A DNA stretch of 64,000 nt from Enterobacter cloacae (GTDB lineage Bacteria > Pseudomonadota > Gammaproteobacteria > Enterobacterales > Enterobacteriaceae): contig NZ_CP056117.1 of assembly GCF_013375935.1 (NCBI RefSeq), positions 4,154,001 through 4,218,000 on the forward strand, in the 5' to 3' direction. The position numbers and the translations under genes are program-made. Below the pieces are notes generated by a model, which did no database searches, was not told the DNA's origin, and was given only the letters and a program-made list of their open reading frames with translations. Below, one piece after another: positions 1-8,939 of this stretch (positions within the stretch are counted from its first letter, which is position 1; the number at the start of each line of letters is the position of its first letter).

Positions 1-886
1 GCTGGACATCCGCCTGACCGGCCCGTGGCGCGAAGTGATCATGTGGGAAGTGCCGCTCCTGGCCGTAATCAGCGAGCTGGCCCACCGCTATCGTTCCCCG
101 GAAACCGGCGTTACCCAGGCCGTTGCCGCGCTGGAAAATAAACTCGTTGAGTTTAACCAGCTGACTGAAGGGCTGGATATGTCCCGCTTCCGGCTGATGG
201 ACTTTGGCACGCGCCGCCGCTTCTCACGCGACGTTCAGGAAGCCATCGTCAGACGCCTTCAGCAGGAGCCGTGGTTTGTTGGCACCAGCAACTACGATCT
301 GGCGCGTCGCCTGGATTTAACCCCGATGGGCACCCAGGCGCACGAATGGTTCCAGGCACACCAGCAAATTAGCCCTGACCTCGCTAACAGCCAGCGCGCG
401 GCCCTCGCCGCGTGGCTTGACGAATACCCGGATCGGCTCGGCATTGCCCTCACCGACTGTATTACCATGGACGCGTTCCTGCGCGACTTTGGTCCTGAAT
501 TTGCTGAACGCTATCAGGGCTTACGCCATGACTCCGGGGATCCGGTAGAATGGGGTGAGAAAGCCATTGCCCATTACGAAAAATTGGGTATCGACCCGAT
601 GAGTAAGGTGCTGGTCTTCTCCGATAATCTCGATCTCGCGAAAGCCGTTGACCTTTATCGCCACTTCTCCTCTCGGGTGAATCTTAGCTTCGGGATCGGT
701 ACGCGCCTGACCTGCGATATCCCTCAGGTGAAACCGCTGAACATTGTCATAAAACTGGTGGAATGTAACGGCAAGCCGGTGGCGAAGCTCTCCGACAGCC
801 CGGGCAAAACCATCTGCCATGACAAAGCGTTCGTTCGCGCATTACGTAAAGCCTTCGATCTGCCCCTGGTGAAAAAAGCCAGCTGA
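1..886 (+). CDS. pncB: Nicotinate phosphoribosyltransferase, 3' part
   Basis: Converts nicotinate, PRPP and ATP to nicotinate mononucleotide in the NAD salvage pathway (cytoplasm). The reading frame is open from base 2, so the gene starts outside the window. The visible 294 residues correspond to about the last three quarters of the usual 400-residue enzyme. Family marks include the [12 protein letters not shown] stretch at the start and the phosphoribosyl-binding region around RHDSGDP and SDNLDL. It is followed by a hairpin terminator and then asnS, as in E. coli. The 5' cut is due to the window edge, not to a mutation. Confidence 0.97.
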   Translation, partial: LDIRLTGPWREVIMWEVPLLAVISELAHRYRSPETGVTQAVAALENKLVEFNQLTEGLDMSRFRLMDFGTRRRFSRDVQEAIVRRLQQEPWFVGTSNYDLARRLDLTPMGTQAHEWFQAHQQISPDLANSQRAALAAWLDEYPDRLGIALTDCITMDAFLRDFGPEFAERYQGLRHDSGDPVEWGEKAIAHYEKLGIDPMSKVLVFSDNLDLAKAVDLYRHFSSRVNLSFGIGTRLTCDIPQVKPLNIVIKLVECNGKPVAKLSDSPGKTICHDKAFVRALRKAFDLPLVKKAS

Positions 887-893
887 CCGCTTC

Positions 894-925
894 GGGGAGC
901 CTTCATGGCTCCCCTTCTCTTATTT
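894..925 (+). terminator. Rho-independent terminator after pncB
   Basis: Perfect 8-bp stem GGGGAGCC/GGCTCCCC with a 5-base loop at 894-914, followed by the T-rich run TTCTCTTATTT. It lies eight bases after the pncB stop. Confidence 0.85.
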
Positions 926-1053
926 ATTTCTTATTTCTTCTCTTAAGACAGCGAAATTTACTTGTCTGATAGCGGATGGCAGGTAACATAGATATCCCCC
1001 CTATAAGGGCGGACAAGTGTTTATTTTTTCCGACTATTAACAGAGAGAATATT

Positions 1054-2454
1054 ATGAGCGTTGTGCCTGTAGCCGACGTACTCCAGGGCCGTGTCGCCGT
1101 TGACCAGGAGGTCACCGTGCGCGGATGGGTGCGTACTCGTCGAGATTCTAAAGCTGGCATCTCCTTCCTCGCCGTCTATGACGGTTCCTGCTTTGATCCT
1201 GTACAGGCCGTCATTAATAATTCTCTGCCCAATTACAATGACGACGTTCTGCACCTGACAACAGGCTGTTCCGTGATCGTTACCGGCGTTGTGGTGGCTT
1301 CTCCGGGCCAGGGACAGAGCTTCGAAATTCAGGCGACAGCTGTGGAAGTAACCGGCTGGGTTGAAGATCCGGATACCTACCCGATGGCTGCAAAGCGCCA
1401 CAGCATCGAATATCTGCGTGAAGTCGCGCACCTGCGTCCGCGCACCAACCTGATTGGTGCGGTCGCCCGCGTGCGTCACACCCTGGCGCAGGCGCTGCAT
1501 CGCTTCTTTAACGAGCAGGGTTACTTCTGGGTTTCTACCCCGCTGATTACCGCATCCGACACCGAAGGTGCAGGTGAAATGTTCCGCGTTTCAACGCTGG
1601 ATATGGAAAACCTGCCGCGTACGCCGGAAGGTAAAGTCGACTACGACAAAGACTTCTTTGGTAAAGAAGCCTTCCTGACGGTATCCGGTCAGCTGAACGG
1701 TGAAACCTATGCCTGTGCGCTGTCCAGGATCTATACCTTCGGCCCAACCTTCCGTGCGGAAAACTCCAACACCAGCCGTCACCTGGCGGAATTCTGGATG
1801 CTGGAGCCGGAAGTGGCCTTTGCCGACCTGAACGACGTTGCGGGCCTGGCGGAAGCGATGCTGAAATACGTGTTCAAAGCCGTTCTTGAAGAGCGCGCAG
1901 ACGACATGAAATTCTTCGCTGAGCGTGTGGATAACGATGCTATCGCCCGTCTTGAGCGCTTTGTCTCCGCGGACTTCGCGCAGGTAGATTACACCGATGC
2001 GGTTGCTATCCTGGAAAAATGCGGCGAGAAGTTCGAGAACCCGGTTTACTGGGGCGTGGATCTCTCCTCCGAGCACGAACGTTATCTGGCAGAGAAGCAC
2101 TTTAAAGCGCCGGTTGTTGTGAAAAACTATCCGAAAGACATTAAGGCGTTCTATATGCGCCTTAACGAAGACGGTAAAACCGTTGCCGCGATGGACGTCC
2201 TGGCACCGGGCATCGGTGAAATCATCGGTGGTTCCCAGCGTGAAGAGCGTCTGGATGTGCTGGATGCGCGTATGCAGGAGATGGGTCTGAACCCGGCTGA
2301 CTACAGCTGGTATCGCGACCTGCGCCGCTACGGTACCGTTCCGCACTCCGGTTTCGGTCTGGGCTTTGAGCGTCTGATTGCCTACGTTACCGGTGTTCAG
2401 AACGTGCGTGACGTGATTCCGTTCCCGCGCACGCCGCGTAACGCAAGCTTCTAA
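1054..2454 (+). CDS. asnS: Asparaginyl-tRNA synthetase
   Basis: Class IIb aminoacyl-tRNA synthetase that charges tRNA-Asn. It has 466 residues, the same as E. coli AsnS. An N-terminal OB-fold anticodon-binding domain (about residues 1-110, with [14 protein letters not shown]) precedes the catalytic domain. Class II motif 2 is seen as [15 protein letters not shown] and motif 3 as [15 protein letters not shown]. The ATG at 1054 was chosen because the protein then begins [14 protein letters not shown] as in the family and a purine-rich GAGAGAA lies upstream. An in-frame ATG at 976 would add 26 residues unlike the family. Confidence 0.98.
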   Translation: MSVVPVADVLQGRVAVDQEVTVRGWVRTRRDSKAGISFLAVYDGSCFDPVQAVINNSLPNYNDDVLHLTTGCSVIVTGVVVASPGQGQSFEIQATAVEVTGWVEDPDTYPMAAKRHSIEYLREVAHLRPRTNLIGAVARVRHTLAQALHRFFNEQGYFWVSTPLITASDTEGAGEMFRVSTLDMENLPRTPEGKVDYDKDFFGKEAFLTVSGQLNGETYACALSRIYTFGPTFRAENSNTSRHLAEFWMLEPEVAFADLNDVAGLAEAMLKYVFKAVLEERADDMKFFAERVDNDAIARLERFVSADFAQVDYTDAVAILEKCGEKFENPVYWGVDLSSEHERYLAEKHFKAPVVVKNYPKDIKAFYMRLNEDGKTVAAMDVLAPGIGEIIGGSQREERLDVLDARMQEMGLNPADYSWYRDLRRYGTVPHSGFGLGFERLIAYVTGVQNVRDVIPFPRTPRNASF

Positions 2455-2471
2455 CCGACCTTCTTACCTAT

Positions 2472-2498
2472 GGCCAGCAAACGCTGGCCATTATTTTA
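2472..2498 (+). terminator. Rho-independent terminator after asnS
   Basis: 7-bp stem GGCCAGC/GCTGGCC with an AAAC loop (2472-2489), followed by ATTATTTTA. Confidence 0.85.
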
Positions 2499-2567
2499 TC
2501 CTGCAATGTCAGTTTTCGTCAGTCGAAAGTCAGCGTCTTTAAAACACAACCCCGCAATAACCTCTAC

Positions 2568-2590
2568 CTGTTACGTTTTGTTTCCACGAA
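2568..2590 (+). promoter_or_regulatory. Candidate distal OmpR site (F4-like)
   Basis: Contains TTACGTTTTGTTTCCACGAA, similar to the E. coli F4 OmpR site. It lies about 380 bases before the predicted start of transcription near 2950, which is the spacing known for F4 in E. coli. The assignment is by similarity and distance only. Confidence 0.5.
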
Positions 2591-2850
2591 ATATCTGTGA
2601 ACAAAAAAACAACCTCAATCTTATTGCGCTTAATACATTTCTTAACTTATAGCACAAAAAACAACCAAATCCAGAGCCATCCGGACGTCTTATTACGATC
2701 ATAAGAAAATCCACACCGTTTAGCTTCTGTTTATAAGTAATGCATTTAGCAAAATTAAAGATAAGCAAATCATATATATAGGAATAAAGGAGATGTTTAT
2801 TTCGCCAGATGCCGCTGAAATTTGAGGTGCTTCACAAAGTTCCCTAAAAT

Positions 2851-2910
2851 ACACATTTAGTTACACATAATTTCTTTTTGTAACCGAATCTTGAAGATTG
2901 TAGCACTTTC
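2851..2910 (+). promoter_or_regulatory. Three tandem OmpR sites (F1-F2-F3)
   Basis: Three adjacent 20-base units: 2851-2870 (ACACATTTAGTTACACATAA), 2871-2890 (TTTCTTTTTGTAACCGAATC) and 2891-2910 (TTGAAGATTGTAGCACTTTC). They align with E. coli F1, F2 and F3 and abut the -35 region, as expected for OmpR activation. Confidence 0.75.
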
Positions 2911-2914
2911 AGTG

Positions 2915-2943
2915 TAGCGAAACGCTTCTATGAATGGAAAGAT
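2915..2943 (+). promoter_or_regulatory. ompF sigma-70 promoter
   Basis: -35 TAGCGA (2915-2920), 17-base spacer and -10 AAAGAT (2938-2943). The hexamers are the same weak ones as in E. coli ompF and need OmpR-phosphate. The expected start near 2950 gives a leader of about 110 bases. Confidence 0.75.
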
Positions 2944-3060
2944 GCCTGTCAGATACAAAAAGACACCTAACTCTCATCAATAGTTCCGGAAATATTTATT
3001 GACAGAATTTATTGACGGCGGTGGCGAGTGTCATAAAAAAACCAATGAGGGTAATAAATA

Positions 3061-4119
3061 ATGATGAAGCGCAATATCCTGGCAGTGGTAGTCCCTGCCC
3101 TGCTGGTAGCCGGTGCAGCAAACGCTGCTGAAATCTATAACAAAGACGGCAACAAATTAGATCTTTACGGTAAAGCAGTTGGCCTGCACTACTTCTCTGA
3201 CTTCGCAGGCAACGATGGCGACAAAACTTATGCGCGTCTGGGCTTCAAAGGCGAAACTCAGATCAACGACCAGCTGACTGGTTACGGTCAGTGGGAATAC
3301 AACTTCCAGGGTAACAACTCTGAAGGCGGCGATGCACAGGACGGCAACAAAACCCGTCTGGCATTTGCAGGTCTGAAATTCGGTGATGCAGGCTCCTTCG
3401 ACTACGGTCGTAACTACGGCCTGGTCTATGACGCAATCGGCATCACCGATATGCTGCCTGAGTTCGGTGGTGATACCGGCGCGAGCGATAACTTCTTCGC
3501 AGGCCGTACCGGTGGTCTGGCAACATACCGCAACAGCAACTTCTTCGGCCTGGTCGATGGTCTGAACTTTGGCCTTCAGTACCTGGGCAAAAACGAGCGT
3601 GATGACGCATTACGTTCTAACGGTGACGGCTGGGCGACCTCTCTGAGCTATGAATACGAAGGCTTCGGCATTGTTGGTGCTTATGGTGCGGCTGACCGTA
3701 CTGATGCACAGCAAACCAGCCTGGCCTGGGGCGAAGGCGATAAAGCTGAGCAGTGGGCAACCGGTCTGAAATATGACGCGAACAACATCTACCTGGCGGC
3801 AGTGTACGGCGAAATGCGTAACGCAGCACGTCTGGACAATGGTTTCGCTAACAAGTCTCAGGACTTCTCTGTCGTTGCTCAGTACCAGTTCGACTTCGGC
3901 CTGCGTCCATCCATCGCCTACTACAAATCTAAGGCGAAAGACGTAGAAGGTATCGGTGACGAAGACTACATCAACTACATCGACATTGGCGCGACCTACT
4001 ACTTCAACAAAAACATGTCCACCTATGTTGACTACCAGATCAACCAGCTGAAAGACGACAACAAGCTGGGCATCAACAACGACGACGTTGTCGCTGTGGG
4101 TCTGGTTTACCAGTTCTAA
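3061..4119 (+). CDS. ompF: Outer-membrane porin OmpF
   Basis: Trimeric general diffusion porin of the outer membrane that lets small hydrophilic solutes through, including many beta-lactams. It has 352 residues. The signal peptide (residues 1-22, [11 protein letters not shown] to ANA) is followed by the mature start [16 protein letters not shown]. The constriction-loop motif [16 protein letters not shown] and the C-terminal aromatic VYQF of 16-strand porins are present. It carries the same MM start as E. coli OmpF. External loops differ from E. coli, as expected for surface-exposed parts. It is regulated by OmpR and probably by MicF RNA through its leader. Confidence 0.97.
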   Translation: MMKRNILAVVVPALLVAGAANAAEIYNKDGNKLDLYGKAVGLHYFSDFAGNDGDKTYARLGFKGETQINDQLTGYGQWEYNFQGNNSEGGDAQDGNKTRLAFAGLKFGDAGSFDYGRNYGLVYDAIGITDMLPEFGGDTGASDNFFAGRTGGLATYRNSNFFGLVDGLNFGLQYLGKNERDDALRSNGDGWATSLSYEYEGFGIVGAYGAADRTDAQQTSLAWGEGDKAEQWATGLKYDANNIYLAAVYGEMRNAARLDNGFANKSQDFSVVAQYQFDFGLRPSIAYYKSKAKDVEGIGDEDYINYIDIGATYYFNKNMSTYVDYQINQLKDDNKLGINNDDVVAVGLVYQF

Positions 4120-4150
4120 TCAGCACACCGCATTGTTATATGCTTAATAA

Positions 4151-4175
4151 ACAGGGCTTCGGCCCTGTTTTTTTT
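4151..4175 (+). terminator. Rho-independent terminator after ompF
   Basis: 7-bp stem ACAGGGC/GCCCTGT with a TTCG tetraloop, followed by a run of T. Confidence 0.93.
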
Positions 4176-4304
4176 ATTTGTGCAGATAAAACTTAGCGAC
4201 TTTTGAAAAGCCGCACGCTTTTCGTCGCAAACGGTTGGCATTTTGTAAATCTACCGTTAACCTGATAGCGGATTTCACTTCTGTAATCACAATGGAACTT
4301 CGTC

Positions 4305-5495
4305 ATGTTTGAGAACATTACTGCCGCTCCTGCCGACCCAATTCTGGGCCTGGCCGATCTGTTTCGTGCCGACGACCGCCCTGGCAAAATCAACCTGGGT
4401 ATTGGTGTATATAAAGATGAAACCGGCAAAACTCCGGTACTGACCAGCGTTAAAAAAGCTGAGCAGTACCTGCTGGAAAACGAAACCACCAAAAACTACC
4501 TCGGTATTGATGGTATTCCTGAATTTGGTCGCTGCACCCAGGAGCTGCTGTTCGGCAAAGGCAGCACCATTGTGAGCGAAAAACGCGCCCGCACGGCCCA
4601 GACCCCTGGCGGTACCGGCGCACTGCGCGTGGCGGCAGATTTCCTGGCGAAAAACACCTCCGTGAAGCGCGTGTGGGTGAGCAACCCAAGCTGGCCTAAC
4701 CATAAGAGCGTATTCAATTCCGCGGGTCTGGAAGTGCGTGAATACGCCTACTACGACGCGGCAAACCACGCTCTGGACTTTGACGGTCTGCTGGCAAGCC
4801 TGAACGAAGCCCAGGCGGGCGACGTGGTGCTGTTCCACGGCTGCTGCCATAACCCAACCGGTATCGACCCTACCCTTGAGCAGTGGGAACAGCTGGCTAA
4901 GCTGTCCGTTGAAAAAGGCTGGCTGCCGCTGTTCGACTTCGCCTACCAGGGCTTTGCCCGTGGTCTGGAAGAAGACGCCGAAGGCCTGCGCGCGTTCGCT
5001 GCGGTGCATCAGGAGCTGATCGTAGCCAGTTCTTATTCCAAGAACTTTGGCCTGTATAACGAGCGCGTGGGTGCCTGTACGCTGGTGGCCGCTGACGAGC
5101 AAATCGTCGATCGCGCCTTCAGCCAGATGAAATCCGCGATCCGCGCTAACTACTCCAACCCACCGGCACACGGTGCATCTGTGGTCGCGACGATCCTGAG
5201 CAACGATGCGCTGCGCGCTATCTGGGAACAGGAGCTGAACGATATGCGTCAGCGCATTCAGCGCATGCGCCTGCTGTTTGTGAACACGCTGGCAGAGAAA
5301 GGTGCCGATCGTGATTTCAGCTTCATCATCAAGCAGAACGGCATGTTCTCCTTCAGCGGCCTGACCAAAGAGCAGGTGCTGCGTCTGCGTGAAGAGTTTG
5401 GCGTGTACGCCGTTGCCTCTGGCCGCGTAAACGTTGCAGGCATGACGCCTGACAACATGGCACCACTGTGCGAAGCCATTGTCGCGGTGCTGTAA
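4305..5495 (+). CDS. aspC: Aspartate aminotransferase
   Basis: PLP enzyme that interconverts aspartate and oxaloacetate with glutamate and 2-oxoglutarate; it also acts on aromatic amino acids. It has 396 residues, the same as E. coli AspC. The PLP lysine is K246 in [12 protein letters not shown]-contacting N183 (CHNPTG) and D211 (FDFAYQ) are seen, and the substrate carboxylate arginine lies in [10 protein letters not shown]. It stands alone between the ompF terminator and its own hairpin terminator. Confidence 0.98.
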   Translation: MFENITAAPADPILGLADLFRADDRPGKINLGIGVYKDETGKTPVLTSVKKAEQYLLENETTKNYLGIDGIPEFGRCTQELLFGKGSTIVSEKRARTAQTPGGTGALRVAADFLAKNTSVKRVWVSNPSWPNHKSVFNSAGLEVREYAYYDAANHALDFDGLLASLNEAQAGDVVLFHGCCHNPTGIDPTLEQWEQLAKLSVEKGWLPLFDFAYQGFARGLEEDAEGLRAFAAVHQELIVASSYSKNFGLYNERVGACTLVAADEQIVDRAFSQMKSAIRANYSNPPAHGASVVATILSNDALRAIWEQELNDMRQRIQRMRLLFVNTLAEKGADRDFSFIIKQNGMFSFSGLTKEQVLRLREEFGVYAVASGRVNVAGMTPDNMAPLCEAIVAVL

Positions 5496-5507
5496 TCTGC
5501 ATCCACA

Positions 5508-5535
5508 AAAAAGCCTGCATAAGCAGGCTTTTTTA
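5508..5535. terminator. Bidirectional terminator between aspC and gloC
   Basis: Stem AGCCTGC/GCAGGCT (5512-5529) with an ATAA loop. A run of A lies on the left and a run of T on the right, so it works in both directions between two converging genes. Confidence 0.92.
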
Positions 5536-5542
5536 TTTCTGG

Positions 5543-6190
5543 TTACCAGACAGGCATTTCATCCTGAAGGAACGGGTTATGTAACCGCTCATGGCCCAGC
5601 GTCGACATCGGACCGTGACCCGGAATAAACGTCACGTCATCGCCCAGCGGCAACAGCTTCTGCTTAATCGACTGAATCAGCTGACCGTGATCGCCGCGCG
5701 GGAAATCGCTGCGTCCTACGCCGCCTTTGAAAATCACGTCACCGGAAATCAGCAGCCGCGACTGGTCGTCAAAGAAGACGATATGGCCGGGCGTATGCCC
5801 GGGACAATGCAACACCTGTAAAGTCACATTCCCTACGTTAACGCGCTCACCTTCGTTCAGCCAGCGGTCAGGCGTCAACGGCTGACACTCGTCCAGGCCA
5901 AACATGCGGCTTTGGGCGGGTAACCCCTGCAGCCAGAACTCATCTTCTTTTTCCGGGCCGATAATCGGCACACCGTAGTGTTCAGCCAGTTCAGCCGCTG
6001 CCCCAACATGGTCGAGATGACCGTGGGTCAGTAAAATCTGTACCAGCGTCACGCCGCTGGCAGCGACTTCCTGCCTGATTGTCCCGGCGTCACCGCCGGG
6101 ATCGACAAGCGCGGCCAGCCTGGTTTGTTCACACCAGATCAATGAACAGTTCTGTGAGAACGCGGTAACCGGAATAATACGATAGTTCAT
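5543..6190 (-). CDS. gloC: Hydroxyacylglutathione hydrolase GloC (YcbL)
   Basis: Type II glyoxalase that hydrolyses S-lactoylglutathione in methylglyoxal detoxification. It is a 215-residue single-domain metallo-beta-lactamase fold. The metal motif THGHLDH is at residues 55-61 (H56, H58, D60, H61), with later ligands in [15 protein letters not shown] and PGHGP. It is shorter than GloB because it lacks the C-terminal substrate domain, as is usual for GloC. It starts 20 bases after mepK on the same strand, so the two are probably cotranscribed. Confidence 0.95.
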   Translation of the reverse strand: MNYRIIPVTAFSQNCSLIWCEQTRLAALVDPGGDAGTIRQEVAASGVTLVQILLTHGHLDHVGAAAELAEHYGVPIIGPEKEDEFWLQGLPAQSRMFGLDECQPLTPDRWLNEGERVNVGNVTLQVLHCPGHTPGHIVFFDDQSRLLISGDVIFKGGVGRSDFPRGDHGQLIQSIKQKLLPLGDDVTFIPGHGPMSTLGHERLHNPFLQDEMPVW

Positions 6191-6210
6191 ACTGCTCCTG
6201 TATTTCGTTA

Positions 6211-6762
6211 TTACCAGTGCCGAACCGGCCCGGTATCAATATGCACAAAGTTGCTACGTGGGTAGTATCCTACACCACCTGCGCGCATAGATAACGCCGC
6301 TTTGCGAATATTGGCTAACGAAACGCCTTCAATATGGAAATCCATCGCCTGCCCTTTCGTGTGGTAGCTTTTTTTCGCTACCCCACGGCTGTGGGCGCGC
6401 AGTTCATTGTTGGTGTCCAGAGAGCGGTAGCCAGAAATGAGCTGCACCGGCCTTTTGGTGCCCAGCAGGCCCTGCAGGCGGAAAAGCTGATCGAACAGTC
6501 CAGGGTCGATGGCTTTGATTTTATTCGCGCGGAAATCACGGAAAAAATGGTTGAGTCTTGCTAATTCATCCTGAATATAGCCTCTGCCATCGAAAAACTC
6601 CGCCTTAAGCGTCTCACCAGTATGCAGATTGTTGAGCGTTAAAATACGCGGACGAGGTGTCGAGAGGGTGGCAAATGCTGGCGTCGGAAGGATAGCCGCT
6701 GCGCCCAGCGCAACGCCACCTAACGCCAGCAATTTGCGGCGATTAGCGTCAAATTTGTCCAT
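6211..6762 (-). CDS. mepK: Murein endopeptidase MepK (YcbK), Tat-exported
   Basis: DUF882/M15-type peptidase. In E. coli, MepK cuts 3-3 (mDap-mDap) crosslinks in peptidoglycan. It has 183 residues. The N-terminus holds a twin-arginine signal (RRKLLALGG at residues 8-16) with a likely cleavage after AFA31. Zinc ligands are visible as H134 and D141 ([11 protein letters not shown]) and H174 (FVHIDTG). It lies next to ldtD, whose product makes the bonds that MepK cuts, and before gloC. Confidence 0.93.
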   Translation of the reverse strand: MDKFDANRRKLLALGGVALGAAAILPTPAFATLSTPRPRILTLNNLHTGETLKAEFFDGRGYIQDELARLNHFFRDFRANKIKAIDPGLFDQLFRLQGLLGTKRPVQLISGYRSLDTNNELRAHSRGVAKKSYHTKGQAMDFHIEGVSLANIRKAALSMRAGGVGYYPRSNFVHIDTGPVRHW

Positions 6763-6937
6763 GATAATCAGGTCTACAGGTAAAAGAAATTGTCAATATG
6801 CTTAGCGCACGAAGGGCACCTTAACTGGCAAAGCCTGATACGTCAAGGCGCCCAACCCCAGCAAATACGCGGCCTGCAGCCAGATCGCCCCGTATTCACC
6901 ATAACTTACGACAATCATTTTCCCCGAACTGCTTCAT

Positions 6938-8761
6938 TTACCTGATTAATTGTTCCGCTTTTGGCAAAATTTGTGCGCCGGATCGCGCTGTCTGATCATA
7001 ATTGTAAATATCTGTGCGGTACTGGGTGCGCCCGTCCGCGCCCACAAACGCGGTGAGATAATACAGGTTGACCGGAATATTGTGGCGGATATTGACGTAA
7101 CGGGTGTCCCCCTGCTTGAGAGCATCGGAGATCCGCGTGTCGTTCCAGCCCGCATCCTGCAACAGCATATTCGCCAGCTCCGATGCCTTATTCACACGCA
7201 CGCAGCCTGAGCTGAGCGCGCGGGCATCTTTCTGAAACAGGTTATGGTTCGGCGTATCATGCAGATAGATAGCGTCCGAACTTGGCATGTTGAATTTATA
7301 GCGCCCCAGCGAGTTATGCGCACCCGGCGCCTGCTGGAAACGGAACGGCAGGTTCGACGGCGTAATCGTTGACCAGTCTACCATCCACGGATCGATCGTC
7401 TCTTTGCTGTTCCAGCCGCGGATCACCGTATAGTTATGACGCTCAAGATAGCCAGGATCGTTCCAGACCTTAGGCAGAATATCCTTGCGCGCCAGCGTTG
7501 GCGGCACGTTCCACGGCGGGTTCACTACCACGTTATTCAGGGCGCTGCTCATCATCGGCGTTTTACGGTCAGGCCGTCCCACAATCACCCGGGAGGCCAG
7601 CACCTCGCTGCCGTCCTGATAGTAGACCAGCGAATAAGCGGGAATGTTAACCATAATGCCGGTGGATAAGGTCCCCGGGAGCAAGCGCAGGCGCTGGATA
7701 TTTAACGCCAGCACCCCAGCGCGCTGAGCCGGCGAGACGTTCAGCCAGTCGCGGGTGGATGGACCGATTACCCCGTCTGCGCCCAGCCCCTGCGCGGCCT
7801 GGAACTGCTTAACCGCCGCGACCAGTTCGCGATCGTAGGCGGCGGGTTTGTTGCTCAGCGCAACGGCCTTTTTCTCTTTTACCGGGGCCGACGGGCTGAC
7901 GACCGCGTTTTGCGTATCGTCGCCAGGCAGCGCAATCTTAGGACCGCTTTCGAGAATGCCTGAGCGTTTCATAATTTCGCGGATCGCCGGGACATCGCTG
8001 CTCCACTGCCCCGGACGAAGCGTGGTTGTCCCACGTACCTGAGGCCACGGACGGGAATCCGCTACCAGCTCAAGCAGCGACTGATGCATGGTGGCATACT
8101 GCGGATGGGCAGGCGCCAGGCTTGCGATAAAGCGCGGCAGGTCACCGTTGTCCAGCGCCAGCTGCCACTGGTTAATCACAGACAGCGCAGGAGTCGCCAG
8201 CCTGTACGGCTTATTGCTGTAGAGCCAGCGGTTGCCGTTCACCGAAATGCCCGCCACAAACTGCAGGTAGCCCATCATGGCATCAGACAGCACCACGTCA
8301 CGCGCCTGGCCGGTGACGGCGGGATCGGTGAGGAGTTCAACCCAGGTTGTGAACTGCGGCTGAAAACCTGCAATCGCCACTTCTGCCAGCTGCTGCTGGA
8401 AGGCGCGCACCGCATCCCGGTTTTCCCACATCGGTTTCATATCGCGCGCAGCGTACAGCAGCGTAAGCTGGTTGATATAGGCAGGAGTATAGCCCGCAGG
8501 CAGCCCGGTCATGAGCTGCTGGCGTAGTGATTCAGTATCGATGCCTTCCGGCAGCGGTTTAATGCCGGCCATAATGGCCGTCGCCGGAGACTGATCCAGC
8601 GGCTGTGACAGCGACGTCGGCTGCGCGCCCATCGTCGCAGAGCTGTCAGTCGGCACAATTTCAGGCTCGTCGGCCTGAGCGGTAAACAGTGGAGCAAACA
8701 TCACTGTCAGGCACAAACTCAGCGCAGACAGCTGACGACCACGATTTTTCTTAAGCAACAT
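6938..8761 (-). CDS. ldtD: L,D-transpeptidase LdtD (YcbB)
   Basis: Periplasmic enzyme that forms 3-3 peptidoglycan crosslinks and supports beta-lactam tolerance. It has 607 residues (E. coli about 615). The signal peptide runs to about residue 30 (FTAQA). A scaffold domain follows, then a peptidoglycan-binding repeat ([20 protein letters not shown]). The YkuD catalytic domain has the motif IYLHDTP and the catalytic cysteine C520 in SSGCVRVN. A stretch of 175 bases without a gene separates it from mepK downstream. Confidence 0.95.
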   Translation of the reverse strand: MLLKKNRGRQLSALSLCLTVMFAPLFTAQADEPEIVPTDSSATMGAQPTSLSQPLDQSPATAIMAGIKPLPEGIDTESLRQQLMTGLPAGYTPAYINQLTLLYAARDMKPMWENRDAVRAFQQQLAEVAIAGFQPQFTTWVELLTDPAVTGQARDVVLSDAMMGYLQFVAGISVNGNRWLYSNKPYRLATPALSVINQWQLALDNGDLPRFIASLAPAHPQYATMHQSLLELVADSRPWPQVRGTTTLRPGQWSSDVPAIREIMKRSGILESGPKIALPGDDTQNAVVSPSAPVKEKKAVALSNKPAAYDRELVAAVKQFQAAQGLGADGVIGPSTRDWLNVSPAQRAGVLALNIQRLRLLPGTLSTGIMVNIPAYSLVYYQDGSEVLASRVIVGRPDRKTPMMSSALNNVVVNPPWNVPPTLARKDILPKVWNDPGYLERHNYTVIRGWNSKETIDPWMVDWSTITPSNLPFRFQQAPGAHNSLGRYKFNMPSSDAIYLHDTPNHNLFQKDARALSSGCVRVNKASELANMLLQDAGWNDTRISDALKQGDTRYVNIRHNIPVNLYYLTAFVGADGRTQYRTDIYNYDQTARSGAQILPKAEQLIR

Positions 8762-8895
8762 CCCTTGCCCCCTGTTTTTACGACATGCCCAGTGTACTGG
8801 AGCTTTCCTTCAGTATAGGAAGGCATATACGCTGTTGCCTTACCTTATGTAAAGAAGTTTAAAGATAACGCAGCCCTGAACACAAGTTAAGTGAA

Positions 8896-8921
8896 TAAAA
8901 AAAGCGGCGCATCAGCGCCGC
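8896..8921 (-). terminator. Terminator of the cmoM-mukFEB operon
   Basis: On the minus strand, stem GCGGCGC/GCGCCGC with a TGAT loop followed by a run of seven T, about 20 bases after the mukB stop. Confidence 0.93.
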
Positions 8922-8939
8922 CCTTTGTAATAACCCGCC

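Larger units (their letters stand above)
2499..3060 (+). promoter_or_regulatory. Long AT-rich control region upstream of ompF
   Basis: No gene is seen in these 562 bases. They match the known layout of the E. coli ompF promoter: a distal OmpR site, three proximal OmpR sites, a weak sigma-70 promoter, and a leader of about 110 bases ending in the ribosome site TGAGGG. The leader region around 3025-3065 (TCATAAAAAAACCAATGAGGG) is the part that the MicF RNA pairs with in E. coli. Confidence 0.8.

Noticed and set aside
2571-2768. 65-codon minus-strand frame in the ompF control region
   Set aside because: No ribosome site or homology, and it lies across known-type OmpR regulatory DNA.
4287-5171. 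294-codon frame antisense to aspC
   Set aside because: Shadow of a highly biased gene; aspC is clearly real with all catalytic residues.
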